From assembly GCA_902557155.1 (NCBI GenBank), contig CACDYR010000010.1, forward strand, positions 1 through 34,998: a stretch of DNA of 34,998 nt, in the 5' to 3' direction. The notes below the pieces were generated by a model that was not told where the DNA came from, did not search any database, and was given only the letters and a program-made list of their open reading frames with translations. Shown piece by piece: positions 16,253-24,570 of the stretch. Source of the DNA: an uncultured Pelagibacteraceae bacterium (GTDB lineage: Bacteria; Pseudomonadota; Alphaproteobacteria; Pelagibacterales; Pelagibacteraceae). Numbering within the stretch: position 1 is the first letter of the stretch; every line of letters begins with the position of its first letter. A program made the position numbers and the translations under genes.

Positions 16253-17726
16253 TATTTTTTTTAAATTTTCTTGATCTTATTAAAGGAAAAGCCAAAGCAA
16301 TTAAAGACAAAATAAAGAATGTTAAGGCAATGGGTCTTGTGAAAAACATTAGCCAATTACCATCAAATATAACTAGAGATTGTCTTAGAGTTCCTTCAAC
16401 TAGTTCACCTAAAATTAATCCAATAATAACTGGAACAACAGAAAAACCATATCTTCTCATAAAGAAACCTAGCACTCCAAAAAATAACATTATCCAAACA
16501 TCAATTATAGATTGATTTAAAGAATAAGTTCCACATACTGAAACTGCAAATATCATTGGCCATAAGATTTTGTTAGGAACTAAAGTTATTCTTGCAAATA
16601 TTTTTGCTCCAAAAAAACCAAAAATAAAAAAGAGAATATTGGCAATCAACATAGCACCAAATATCCCATATAAGAAATCAGGTTGTTCTCTAAACAAATC
16701 TGGTCCGGGTCTAACACCATGAATAATCAATCCTGTAAGAATAACTGCAGTTGTTGCGCTGCCTGGAATACCAAGAGCTAAGGTTGGAACCATCGCACCT
16801 CCTGTTGCTGCATTATTTGCAGCTTCAGCACCAGCAATGCCTTCAATAGATCCTTTACCAAATTCTTCTGGATTTTTTGAAAATCTCTTAGCTTCAGAAT
16901 AGCCGATTAAAGATGCAACTGTTCCACCTTCTGCAGGCAGTACTCCAATAAATGATCCGATCCCACTCGATCGTAATATTGTTTTCCATGTTTTTTTATA
17001 ATCATCTTTGCTTGGTAACTTAATTGCTTTTAAAGCAATTCTGTTAAATACTTGATTTATTAAAGTCGATTGAGTTAACATTTCACTCATTGCGAAGAGC
17101 CCAACTACTACTGGTATAAAACCTATTCCTTCAGTCAATTCATTAATACCAAAAGTAAACCGGTCGATTGAAGTCATAAAATCTTTTCCAACTGTAGAAA
17201 TCAATATTCCAAAAGCACCAGCAATTAAATTTTTTATTGGACTACCCTCACCTATAGAAGCAAGCATTGTCAAACCAAATATTGCTAATGCAAAGTATTC
17301 TGGTTGACCAAATTCATAAGCAAGTTGCGCTAATATAGGAGCAAAGAAAACTAATATAACAACACTGAAAATACCTCCAACAGTACTTGATACTGTTGCC
17401 ATCCCTAAAGCCCTACCTGCTTCACCTTTTTGTGCTAAAGGATAGCCATCTAAACAAGTTGCAGCAGCAGCTGGAGTTCCTGGTGTGTTAATCAATACAG
17501 CTGTTATTGCGCCACCATAAGTTCCTGCACAATAAATAGAAGTTAATAAAACAATTGCAGATAATGGATCAAGTGTCATTGTAAAAGGCAATATTAATGC
17601 ACCGCCTGTTGTTGGTCCTAAACCAGGTAACACTCCTAATATCAATCCAAATAAAGTTCCAAAAAATAAAATTAACAATAGTTTAGAACTAAAAAGTGGT
17701 GCCAACATTAAAAGAAAATTATCCAT
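16245..17726 (-). CDS. tctA: Tripartite tricarboxylate transporter, large membrane subunit
   Basis: TctA is the channel-forming subunit of the TctCBA (TTT) secondary transporters, which take up carboxylates and similar small acids with a periplasmic binding protein. The 493-residue protein has about 12 spans and the characteristic GVLPGLGPTTGGALILPF (31-48) and GGAITAVLINTPGTP (71-85) segments, and a repeat of the same type at PAEGGTVASLIGYSEAKRF in the second half. It directly abuts the stop of tctB with no gap. Substrate specificity lies mainly with TctC. Confidence 0.94.
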   Translation of the reverse strand: MDNFLLMLAPLFSSKLLLILFFGTLFGLILGVLPGLGPTTGGALILPFTMTLDPLSAIVLLTSIYCAGTYGGAITAVLINTPGTPAAAATCLDGYPLAQKGEAGRALGMATVSSTVGGIFSVVILVFFAPILAQLAYEFGQPEYFALAIFGLTMLASIGEGSPIKNLIAGAFGILISTVGKDFMTSIDRFTFGINELTEGIGFIPVVVGLFAMSEMLTQSTLINQVFNRIALKAIKLPSKDDYKKTWKTILRSSGIGSFIGVLPAEGGTVASLIGYSEAKRFSKNPEEFGKGSIEGIAGAEAANNAATGGAMVPTLALGIPGSATTAVILTGLIIHGVRPGPDLFREQPDFLYGIFGAMLIANILFFIFGFFGAKIFARITLVPNKILWPMIFAVSVCGTYSLNQSIIDVWIMLFFGVLGFFMRRYGFSVVPVIIGLILGELVEGTLRQSLVIFDGNWLMFFTRPIALTFFILSLIALAFPLIRSRKFKKNND

Positions 17727-18233
17727 CTAGCTATAGTAAATGTTGGTAATTATTCCTGGAGGAAATCTTAAACCTAAAATTGTTTCAAAAAAAACAAAAA
17801 CAATGATTGGAAAAATAATTCCAACCAATAATAAATAAAATAATCTTTTTTCACCCCAATAATAAGCTACAAAAATTGATAGAGCTGATATGGCTAAAAA
17901 GAAATCTAAAGTTTTGGAAACTATCACAAACAAAATAAAACTAAATAATGTTAAGAAAAATGATCTAGGTAATTTTTTTTCAATTTTCCAAGGATTTTTA
18001 GTTGCTAAATAATAGACAATTAATGTCATAGCAATTATCAAAATTAATAATGCTTTTGGAAATGTTGCTGGCTGAATTCCTCTATTTAAAATTGGAGGAA
18101 CTATATCAAAAGTAAAAGTTGTGAGTAATAGGATTAACGATATAAAAATAATTACAAACGAAACCTTAAATTCATCTTTAAAAAAAAAGGGCAAACTTTT
18201 GTTTGCCCTTTTTGATTTTTGTACATTTTTCAT
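17727..18233 (-). CDS. tctB: Tripartite tricarboxylate transporter, small membrane subunit
   Basis: The 168-residue protein has four hydrophobic spans (about 28-45, 60-78, 92-125, 130-160), the TctB pattern. It sits between tctC and tctA as expected. The start region is odd. The ATG at 18233 has no Shine-Dalgarno and lies in the loop of an 8-bp hairpin (18221-18244), and codons 7-17 (about 18215-18183) are made from a strong terminator hairpin plus its T-tract, encoding KRANKSLPFFF. No other Met is near. TTG codon 14 is inside the stem, so it is an unlikely start. Expression is probably limited by these structures. Confidence 0.87.
   Translation of the reverse strand: MKNVQKSKRANKSLPFFFKDEFKVSFVIIFISLILLLTTFTFDIVPPILNRGIQPATFPKALLILIIAMTLIVYYLATKNPWKIEKKLPRSFFLTLFSFILFVIVSKTLDFFLAISALSIFVAYYWGEKRLFYLLLVGIIFPIIVFVFFETILGLRFPPGIITNIYYS
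18180..18213 (-). terminator. Terminator-like hairpin inside the start of tctB
   Basis: GGGCAAAC (18189-18196) and GTTTGCCC (18201-18208) form an 8-bp stem with a TTTT loop, followed on the minus strand by nine T (A at 18180-18188). It looks like a true intrinsic terminator for tctC, yet lies within codons 7-17 of tctB. It is likely an attenuator that reduces tctBA relative to tctC. Confidence 0.85.
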
Positions 18234-18244
18234 ATCAAATGTAC
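18221..18244 (-). promoter_or_regulatory. Start-codon hairpin of tctB
   Basis: GTACATTT (18221-18228) and AAATGTAC (18237-18244) are perfect 8-base reverse complements with an 8-base loop. In the mRNA the AUG of tctB is in this loop. Together with the terminator-like hairpin 8 bases downstream it may gate tctB translation. The pairing is seen; the function is inferred. Confidence 0.5.
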
Positions 18245-18255
18245 TTTTAATTAGA

Positions 18256-19230
18256 TTAGTTAATGTAACCTAAAGCTTTAAGCTGAGCAGTCATTTCAGT
18301 AAGCATTTCTTCCATTTGCTTACCCCACTCGTCAGCACCAACTACACTTGTCTCATCAAGACCAATTTCTGTTAAGAAATTTTTGTAGTAGTTGTGGCTC
18401 ATAGCTTTCATCATTCCAGCTTCTAATTGTTTTACTCTGTCTGCTGGAGCACCTTTTTTAGTTACAAATCCTCTAACAGTAGATAAAGAAACAGGTATTC
18501 CTAATTCTTTAGCTGTTGGAGAATCTCCAATTTTAGCCATTCTTTCATTTGCTAATACAACTGATACACAAAGTTTGCCTTCATTAATTTCAGTTAATGC
18601 TTCACCTAAGTTTAAAACACCCACATCAATATCTCCTTTGATAAGGTTAGTTTTAATTGGTGCAACACCTTTGTAAGCAACGATAGTTGGGTCTTTTAAT
18701 CCACCTTTTTTTGTAAATGCGATTGCACTAACATCATCAATACCACCAGTATGAGTAGTTCCATATTTTAGTGATTTTGATTTTTGTGTGCTAATAAACT
18801 TTTTAGCATCTTTGATGTCTGCTTTACAATTTACAACAAATAATTGAGGATCATCAGTTCCTCTAGCAAGTGGTTGCATATCACTTAACTTAACTTTAGT
18901 TTTACCTAAAGCCATAGATACAGCATGACCTGTAGTCCAAGTTAAAGTGTGATTCCCGTCAGCTGGTAAAGACATCATGTAATCCATAGATGTTGCTCCA
19001 CCACCACCTTTTTTGTTTACTAATTGCATATCCTGCTTAAGAACTCTTCTTGCTCTTAACAACATCATTCTAGTAGTAACGTCAGTTCCACCACCAAAAC
19101 CAGCGTGAGTAATTGCTTGTATTGGATGACCATCAGCTTTAGCTGATGTGATCATTAATGGAAGAGCTACAACAAAAAATTCAGTTACTAGAAAAGCAGC
19201 TGCTAAAAATAGTTTAAAGCTTTTTTTCAT
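18256..19230 (-). CDS. tctC: Tripartite tricarboxylate transporter, periplasmic binding protein
   Basis: TctC captures the substrate for TctAB. The 324-residue precursor has a signal peptide (about 1-33, ending TSAKADG). The family start HPIQAITHAGFGGGTDVTTR near 35-54 corresponds to the P(F)xPGGxxD pocket of TctC/BugD proteins, but here it reads HAGFGGGTD. A YGTTHTGGIDD loop near 155 is the second pocket. Known ligands in the family range over citrate, aromatic and dicarboxylates, and sugar acids; the ligand here cannot be read. AGGGAAATA precedes the ATG. It is divergent from pdxA2 with a 69-base shared upstream region, which suggests related function. Confidence 0.9.
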   Translation of the reverse strand: MKKSFKLFLAAAFLVTEFFVVALPLMITSAKADGHPIQAITHAGFGGGTDVTTRMMLLRARRVLKQDMQLVNKKGGGGATSMDYMMSLPADGNHTLTWTTGHAVSMALGKTKVKLSDMQPLARGTDDPQLFVVNCKADIKDAKKFISTQKSKSLKYGTTHTGGIDDVSAIAFTKKGGLKDPTIVAYKGVAPIKTNLIKGDIDVGVLNLGEALTEINEGKLCVSVVLANERMAKIGDSPTAKELGIPVSLSTVRGFVTKKGAPADRVKQLEAGMMKAMSHNYYKNFLTEIGLDETSVVGADEWGKQMEEMLTEMTAQLKALGYIN

Positions 19231-19299
19231 TATTTCCCTCTTTAGTTAATTTATATTTAATAATTTAAACATAATCTGCTACAAGACGTAAAGAAAAAA

Positions 19300-20295
19300 A
19301 TGATTGAAAATAAATCTAACATTGCTCTTCTACTTGGTGATCCAGCAGGGATTGGACCAGAGTTAATTTCAAAGCTTTTAAATGATGAGATAACAAAAAA
19401 AGCAAACATTGTCATAATTGGTGAAAAGCAAGTATTTGAAAGTGGAAATAGTATTACAGGAATTTCACATAATATAGATGTTGTAGAAAATTTTGATGAA
19501 GTGAATTTTGATAAAGCAAATAGATTTTTGTTAGATATTTCGAAAGGAAAAAATCATAAATATAAATTAGCTGAACCATCAAAAGAATCTGGTGAAAGTG
19601 TATTGGAAGCTTTAGATTTAGCATTGACACTCGCAAAAGAAAAAAAAATTGATGCAATAAATTTTGCTCCCATGAATAAAACAAGTTTAAAACTTGGAGG
19701 AAATAAACATTCAGATGAATTACAACTTATGGCTGAGAAACTTGAGGTAAATAGTTTTTGTTGTGAATTTAATGTCATAGATAATTTTTGGACAGCAAGA
19801 GTAACATCTCATATTCCAATAAAAGAAGTTGCTCAACATATTACAAAAGAAAATATCATGAAGCCAATAAAACTAATAAATGATGTTATGGTATTAAATG
19901 GTGTAAAAAATCCTCGAATAGCTATTCAGGCACTTAATCCTCACGCAGAGTTTGGTACAGAAGAAAAAGACGAAATCATTCCTGCAATTGAGGAAGCAAA
20001 AAAACTTGGTTACAACGTTGATGGGCCATTGCCATGCGATACCTCATTTGTTGTAGCCTACAAAAATAAAAACCATGATTGTATGGTTGGCATGTATCAT
20101 GACGCGTTACAATCTGGTCTTAAAGCATTTGGTTTCGATAGAGGAGTAACAGTTCAGGGTGGATTAACTGTACCAGTAACTACTACTGCACATGGATCAG
20201 CATTTGCGATTGCAGGAAAAAATGAAGCTAACTTAGATCCAATTTTAAATTCTTTTAAAATTGCTTTATCGATGTCGCAAAATAAAAAAAACTAA
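19300..20295 (+). CDS. pdxA2: PdxA-family 4-phospho-sugar-acid dehydrogenase (PdxA2-like)
   Basis: The 331-residue protein belongs to the 4-hydroxythreonine-4-phosphate dehydrogenase family: GDPAGIGPE (13-21) and three metal-binding His at 171 (TSHIPI), 215 (LNPHAEFG) and 267 (YHDAL), the counterparts of His166, 211 and 266 in E. coli PdxA. The second PdxA branch (PdxA2) oxidises 4-phospho-D-threonate or D-erythronate in acid-sugar catabolism, usually with a DUF1537 kinase. No such kinase is in the window. The divergent TctCBA transporter and sugar genes favour a catabolic PdxA2 role over vitamin B6 synthesis, which most SAR11 lack. Its TAA shares CTAA with the next gene's TAG. Confidence 0.82.
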   Translation: MIENKSNIALLLGDPAGIGPELISKLLNDEITKKANIVIIGEKQVFESGNSITGISHNIDVVENFDEVNFDKANRFLLDISKGKNHKYKLAEPSKESGESVLEALDLALTLAKEKKIDAINFAPMNKTSLKLGGNKHSDELQLMAEKLEVNSFCCEFNVIDNFWTARVTSHIPIKEVAQHITKENIMKPIKLINDVMVLNGVKNPRIAIQALNPHAEFGTEEKDEIIPAIEEAKKLGYNVDGPLPCDTSFVVAYKNKNHDCMVGMYHDALQSGLKAFGFDRGVTVQGGLTVPVTTTAHGSAFAIAGKNEANLDPILNSFKIALSMSQNKKN

Positions 20296-21053
20296 ATTAA
20301 TCCTGCGTCCACTGTAAAGTTTTGTTTAGTACATCCTGATGAAACATCAGATGCTAAGAATAAAACCATTTTTGAAACATCGTCAGGTAATAATTGTTTT
20401 TGTAAAGCCTGATTTCTTAATATTTCCTTTTTAAATTTTGGGTTAAGCCATAATTTGGATTGTCTAGCTGTCGCGATTGAACCAGGTGCAATTGAGTTAA
20501 TTCTTATATTATGTTTTCCTAAATCTCTTGCTAAAGATCTTGTTAATCCATGAATTCCTGCTTTTGCAGTACTATATACTGGGAACATTACTGCTCCCCT
20601 GACCCAACTGACAGAACCTAAATTTATTATTGATCCACCTTTATTTTTCACCATGCTTTTTTTAACCGTCTGTATAGCAAACAAATAATGCTTTAAATTA
20701 ATGGCCATTCTGTCATCCCAATATTTTTCTGTTATTTTCTCTAAACTATGTCTTTGGTCGTTAGAGGCATTGTTAACTAAAATGTCAATAGGACCCTGTT
20801 TTTTAATAATGTTTAAAATTGATGATTTATATTTTTTAATATTTTTAATATTGCATTCTACAAATGTAGGAGTTTTAAATTTTTTCTTTTTAATTTTATT
20901 TATAGTTTTTTTTGCTTCATTTTTATTAATATCAAAAAAATATACTTCAACTCCTTGCTCGCAAAGATGTTCAACAATTGATGATCCTATACCCGAAGCT
21001 CCACCTGAAACTAAAGCTCTTTTATTTTTAAGATCAAAATATTCAGTTTTCAT
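20292..21053 (-). CDS. Short-chain dehydrogenase, second XylB-like sugar 1-dehydrogenase
   Basis: The 253-residue protein has SGGASGIG (16-23) where the first Thr is replaced by Ser, the NNASNDQRH segment (94-102) and catalytic Ser147, Tyr160 and Lys164. It aligns without gaps over most of its length with the SDR at 9445, roughly 60 percent identical by eye, so the two are paralogs. The shared pattern YWDDRMAINLKH, SVSW and CTKQNF resembles Caulobacter XylB. It is the last gene of the second sugar operon, 14 bases after ribokinase. The residues before Tyr160 (RGAVMFPV, versus LGEGDKVV in the paralog) lie in the substrate loop, so substrates may differ. Confidence 0.85.
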   Translation of the reverse strand: MKTEYFDLKNKRALVSGGASGIGSSIVEHLCEQGVEVYFFDINKNEAKKTINKIKKKKFKTPTFVECNIKNIKKYKSSILNIIKKQGPIDILVNNASNDQRHSLEKITEKYWDDRMAINLKHYLFAIQTVKKSMVKNKGGSIINLGSVSWVRGAVMFPVYSTAKAGIHGLTRSLARDLGKHNIRINSIAPGSIATARQSKLWLNPKFKKEILRNQALQKQLLPDDVSKMVLFLASDVSSGCTKQNFTVDAGLI

Positions 21054-21067
21054 TTTTGGAAATAGTT

Positions 21068-21982
21068 TTAATAATTATTTAAATCTTCCATTGATGGCAT
21101 TGAGGCTGCTGCGCCTTGTTTTGTAGTTGAAATTGCTCCTACCTTATTCGCAAAAGTGAGTACTTCTTTAATATCTAAATCTTTTGATAACCCAACAGCT
21201 AAAGCACCGTTGAAAGCATCTCCTGCACCAGTAGTATCAACGACTGGTTCTTTAAGTTTAAATGCATTCATGAAAAAATTTTCTTTATCATTTGCAAAAT
21301 AGCATCCTTTTTCGCCTAAAGTTATAACTATGTTTTTAATACCTTTTTTTAAAAATTCCTCAGAGGCAATTTTTATATCTTTTTCAGTTTCAATTTTTTT
21401 ATTTAAATAAAATTCAGCCTCAGTTTCATTAGGTGTAAAAAAATCAATTAATTTAAAATCATCATCATTAATTTGGCACGCAGGTGCTGGATTTAATATT
21501 GTGGTCAATTTATTTTCTTTAGCTTTCTTCAATGCATATTTCGTAACATCATATGGTGTTTCCAGTTGTGTTAAAAATATATCTGTATTTGCAATAAAAT
21601 TTAAATTTTTTTCAATATCATCATTGGTTAGTGTTCCAGCAGCACCTGGTATAATATTTATTGCGTTGTCTCCTGTTTTTTCATTGACCATTATTCCTGC
21701 AACTCCAGTTGAGTGATTTTTATCTTGAACAATAGAAGCAATATCCATGCCCAATGATTTGTATAAATTTAAAGCCATCTCACCATTTTTGTCATTACCT
21801 ATTTTTGTTATAAAATTTACTTTCCCGTTTAATTTAGCTGCAGCAATTGCTTGATTTGATCCTTTTCCACCTGGTCCAACAATGTGCTGTGAACCTAGAA
21901 TTGTTTGACCTTTTTCAGGGATCGCATTAGCTATAAAGCAAAGGTCTGCTACAAATACACCAAATACTGATATGGTTTTCAT
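21068..21982 (-). CDS. rbsK: Ribokinase (PfkB family)
   Basis: Ribokinase phosphorylates D-ribose at O5. The 304-residue protein has the N-terminal PfkB/ribokinase signature with GPGGKGSNQA (36-45) and the C-terminal DTTGAGDAF (249-257) with catalytic base Asp255. A NPAPA segment (164-168) and TPNETEAE (183-190) are typical of ribokinases rather than fructokinases or adenosine kinases. It follows the RbsD/FucU mutarotase gene by 3 bases and lies downstream of a ribose/fructose-type ABC importer. Another pentose or deoxyribose remains possible. Confidence 0.88.
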   Translation of the reverse strand: MKTISVFGVFVADLCFIANAIPEKGQTILGSQHIVGPGGKGSNQAIAAAKLNGKVNFITKIGNDKNGEMALNLYKSLGMDIASIVQDKNHSTGVAGIMVNEKTGDNAINIIPGAAGTLTNDDIEKNLNFIANTDIFLTQLETPYDVTKYALKKAKENKLTTILNPAPACQINDDDFKLIDFFTPNETEAEFYLNKKIETEKDIKIASEEFLKKGIKNIVITLGEKGCYFANDKENFFMNAFKLKEPVVDTTGAGDAFNGALAVGLSKDLDIKEVLTFANKVGAISTTKQGAAASMPSMEDLNNY

Positions 21983-21985
21983 TTT

Positions 21986-22447
21986 TTAAATCCAAACGTT
22001 TCCGTCAGGTAAAATGACTCCTTTGGTAAGTATAAAACAACCAAACGGTCTTGCATCTGTTGTGGTAACTATACAATAAGCTTTCTTGGCCTCTTCATAA
22101 AATTCTTGTCTTGAAATTGATCCTACGTTCCAATTTTCGCCAGAGACTTTTTTTACAATATCAATAAATTCTTTATGAGTTTCAGTTAACTCTTCGGGTT
22201 TGTCATCTACTTCCATCCTTAAAGCTGGAGACCCTCCCTTTGAATTAATAAAACTATCAAGTGGAAAAACTGAAAGTATGGCAGAGGCTGCTTCTTTAAT
22301 GCCTACTCCATCTAATCTAATTACTTTTTCATTTGTTGTATTTGCAGGAAAATTCGCATCAGCTAATATTAATTTTTCTCCATGACCCATAGATCTTAAA
22401 TGAAAAAGCAAATCAGGGCTTAAAACTGGATCAATTTTAATAAGCAT
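21986..22447 (-). CDS. RbsD/FucU-family sugar mutarotase
   Basis: Members interconvert pyranose, furanose or anomeric forms of ribose (RbsD) or L-fucose (FucU). The 153-residue length and the motifs MGHGEKLILADANFPA (from residue 20, with the active-site His22) and the C-terminal RPFGCFILTKGVI place it in the family, with the end looking more FucU-like. Context with ribokinase favours ribose; a FucU-like C-terminus and the XylB-like SDR leave fucose or another aldose open. It begins just downstream of the terminator that follows the binding protein gene, so it is probably made from readthrough. Confidence 0.85.
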   Translation of the reverse strand: MLIKIDPVLSPDLLFHLRSMGHGEKLILADANFPANTTNEKVIRLDGVGIKEAASAILSVFPLDSFINSKGGSPALRMEVDDKPEELTETHKEFIDIVKKVSGENWNVGSISRQEFYEEAKKAYCIVTTTDARPFGCFILTKGVILPDGNVWI

Positions 22448-22464
22448 AAATTATTATATTACAT

Positions 22465-22502
22465 AAAAAAAAAGGGTGGAATTAAATTCCACCCTTTTTT
22501 TT
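22465..22502 (-). terminator. Hairpin terminator/attenuator after the ribose-type binding protein gene
   Basis: GGGTGGAAT (22474-22482) and ATTCCACCC (22486-22494) form a 9-bp stem with a 3-base loop, flanked by nine A on the left and eight T on the right, so both strands end in a T-tract. On the minus strand it terminates the binding protein message before the mutarotase gene. Confidence 0.9.
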
Positions 22503-22520
22503 AAAGTTTATATCTATCGA

Positions 22521-23444
22521 TTATTTAAAATCGTTAGCGTTTTCTTTTGTTACTAATTGTGTTCCTGTATCAATGTTTGGATCAATACTTCCACCATTAG
22601 CTAATTCTAGAGCATATTTAACTCCATATGCACCCATGTTGTAAGAAAACTGTGCAATTGTTGCTGTCATTTCTCCTTTTAAGATACTCGTAGCTGCATC
22701 TGGAGTAGCATCAAAACCTACAACAATAACATTATTCATATCTGCATCTTTAAGAGCTTGCATAGCGCCTAAGCCCATATTATCGTTTGATGCAAATATT
22801 GCTTTGATGTTTGGATTTTTTAAGATGATTGACTCAGTTACAGATCTTCCTTTTGCAGTATCCCACTCAGCAGTTTGAGTTGCTACAATATTTAGACCAC
22901 AATTTTTGAAACCTTTAATTGCACCATCTCTTCTAAGCAAAGCTGTAGATTGAGATTCAATACCAGTTAAAATTGCTACATCTGAACCTTTTGGAGTTTT
23001 ATCACAAATAAATTTAGCAGCTAACTCTGCACCATTCATGTTGTTCGTTCCAATAAAAGTTACTCCTTCATTAATTCCTTTTGTATCCACGAATACAACT
23101 GGAACACCACTTTTAATCGCATCATCTACGATTGGAGCAAAGGCATTTGGATCTCCTGGTGCTAAAGCTATTGCATCAACACCTTTTGCTAATTGGTCCT
23201 CAACTTGGTTAATCTGAGCTTGTACATCACCCTCTTGCGGTGGTGCAACCAAAACTAAATCAACACCTAATTTTGCTGCTTCTTCTTTAGCTCCTTTTTC
23301 TACAGATGCCCAAAAAGGATTACCTGATCCAGGTCCCTTAATGCTGAATAATATTTTTTTTCCAGCAAATGCCCCTGTTGAAAAACTTGCTAATAGAAAA
23401 ACAGAAGTAATAATTACACTAATTATTTTTGTTAAGTTTTTCAT
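22521..23444 (-). CDS. Periplasmic sugar-binding protein, ribose/fructose (CUT2) type
   Basis: The 307-residue precursor has a signal peptide (about 1-27, ending TGAFA). The mature protein has the periplasmic binding protein 1 fold with SGNPFWASVEKGAKEEAAKLG near 39-60, IDALALAPGDPN-like sugar-loop near 91-101, a FASNDNMGLGA hinge segment and a VVGFDATPDA C-lobe motif, all typical of RbsB/FrcB/IbpA proteins. Ligand candidates are ribose, fructose or inositol. AAGGGGAAAT gives a strong ribosome binding site. The gene lies 111 bases downstream of the permease and may have an extra promoter there. A strong terminator follows. Confidence 0.9.
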   Translation of the reverse strand: MKNLTKIISVIITSVFLLASFSTGAFAGKKILFSIKGPGSGNPFWASVEKGAKEEAAKLGVDLVLVAPPQEGDVQAQINQVEDQLAKGVDAIALAPGDPNAFAPIVDDAIKSGVPVVFVDTKGINEGVTFIGTNNMNGAELAAKFICDKTPKGSDVAILTGIESQSTALLRRDGAIKGFKNCGLNIVATQTAEWDTAKGRSVTESIILKNPNIKAIFASNDNMGLGAMQALKDADMNNVIVVGFDATPDAATSILKGEMTATIAQFSYNMGAYGVKYALELANGGSIDPNIDTGTQLVTKENANDFK

Positions 23445-23475
23445 ATATTTCCCCTTAGTTGTTTTTTAAAGTTAA

Positions 23476-23504
23476 ATTTAATCGAAATTTTAAAAAGAAT
23501 TCAA
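23476..23504 (-). promoter_or_regulatory. Possible internal promoter of the ribose-type binding protein gene
   Basis: On the minus strand TTGAAT (23504-23499) and TTAAAT (23481-23476) are spaced by 17 bases, each with two mismatches or fewer to sigma-70 hexamers. The location in a 111-base gap before a binding protein gene makes a booster promoter plausible, but AT-rich DNA gives such matches easily. Confidence 0.3.
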
Positions 23505-23555
23505 CTGTTAATAAGAACAATTCTAAATTAGATTAAAACAACTTAAACGTGTAAA

Positions 23556-24569
23556 TTATTTTCTTGTTCCAATATCTCTTCTTAAAACGTCAATATAAAC
23601 AGCTAACACTATAATTGAGCCGATTAACACTTGTTGCCAAAATGAACTTACATCCATTAAATTTAATCCATTACGAAGAATACCCATAATCATAACGCCA
23701 GCAAAAACTCCAAGTACAGTTCCTCTTCCTCCAAAAAAACTTGCTCCACCTATAATACAAGCAGCAATCGCATCAAGTTCTGACTGAAGTCCTGCATTTG
23801 GATATCCTGAGTCAGTTCTTCCAGCTAAAATCAAAGCACCAATACCAGATAAAAAACCACACAAAGAATAAACAATAATCAAAATTTTATTTACATTTAT
23901 TCCTGAAGCTCTTGCTGCATTTGGATTGCCTCCAATTGCGTAGATCCACTTACCGGTTTTACTCTTGTTTAAAAAAATCCAAAAAATTATATAAACAATT
24001 GCAATTAATACTAAACTTACAGGTAAATATTGAGATTTTTCCAATCCTAACCATTGAAGATCAATTCTTCCATGTCCAAGATATCTAACTTCATCTGTAA
24101 AACCACTAATAGGAGTACCGCCTGAAATTAAATTTCCTGCGCCTCTAAATATATAAAGTGTACCCAAAGTCATTATAAAAGGATGAGGCATCCGCAATAA
24201 AGTAATACCTAAACCATTAAATAACCCACATAAAAAACCTGCAATCAATGGTGTAAGCACTACAATGAACCAGGGGGCTCCTGCTTTTGCAACGACAGCT
24301 AAAATCATAAGAGATAACATCATTATAGAACCAACAGAAAGATCAATTCCTGCTGTTACAATTACCATAAATACTCCTAGAGCTAGCATTGATTGCCAGG
24401 ATATTTGTTTAAATACATTGGTTACATTTCTCCATGAAAGAAACACATCTGGTTGCAAAATATGCATTACCAGAATCATTAGAACTAACAAAAGAAGTAT
24501 TCCATACTTTTCAAAGTATGGAATTAATTTTAAATGCAAACTTTCTATTTTTTTATCTTTATCTTCCAT
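23556..24569 (-). CDS. Sugar ABC importer permease, RbsC/FrcC type
   Basis: The permease forms the channel of the CUT2 importer. From the ATG at 24569 it is 337 residues with about ten spans and the family motifs VTAGIDLSVGSIMMLS (near 75-90) and GGNPNAARASGINV (near 215-228). I chose 24569, one base after the stop of the ATPase, rather than the ATG at 24596, which would overlap the ATPase by 26 bases and add nine polar residues. The order ATPase, permease, then binding protein differs from the usual binding-protein-first order. Confidence 0.9.
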   Translation of the reverse strand: MEDKDKKIESLHLKLIPYFEKYGILLLLVLMILVMHILQPDVFLSWRNVTNVFKQISWQSMLALGVFMVIVTAGIDLSVGSIMMLSLMILAVVAKAGAPWFIVVLTPLIAGFLCGLFNGLGITLLRMPHPFIMTLGTLYIFRGAGNLISGGTPISGFTDEVRYLGHGRIDLQWLGLEKSQYLPVSLVLIAIVYIIFWIFLNKSKTGKWIYAIGGNPNAARASGINVNKILIIVYSLCGFLSGIGALILAGRTDSGYPNAGLQSELDAIAACIIGGASFFGGRGTVLGVFAGVMIMGILRNGLNLMDVSSFWQQVLIGSIIVLAVYIDVLRRDIGTRK

Positions 24570-24570
24570 A

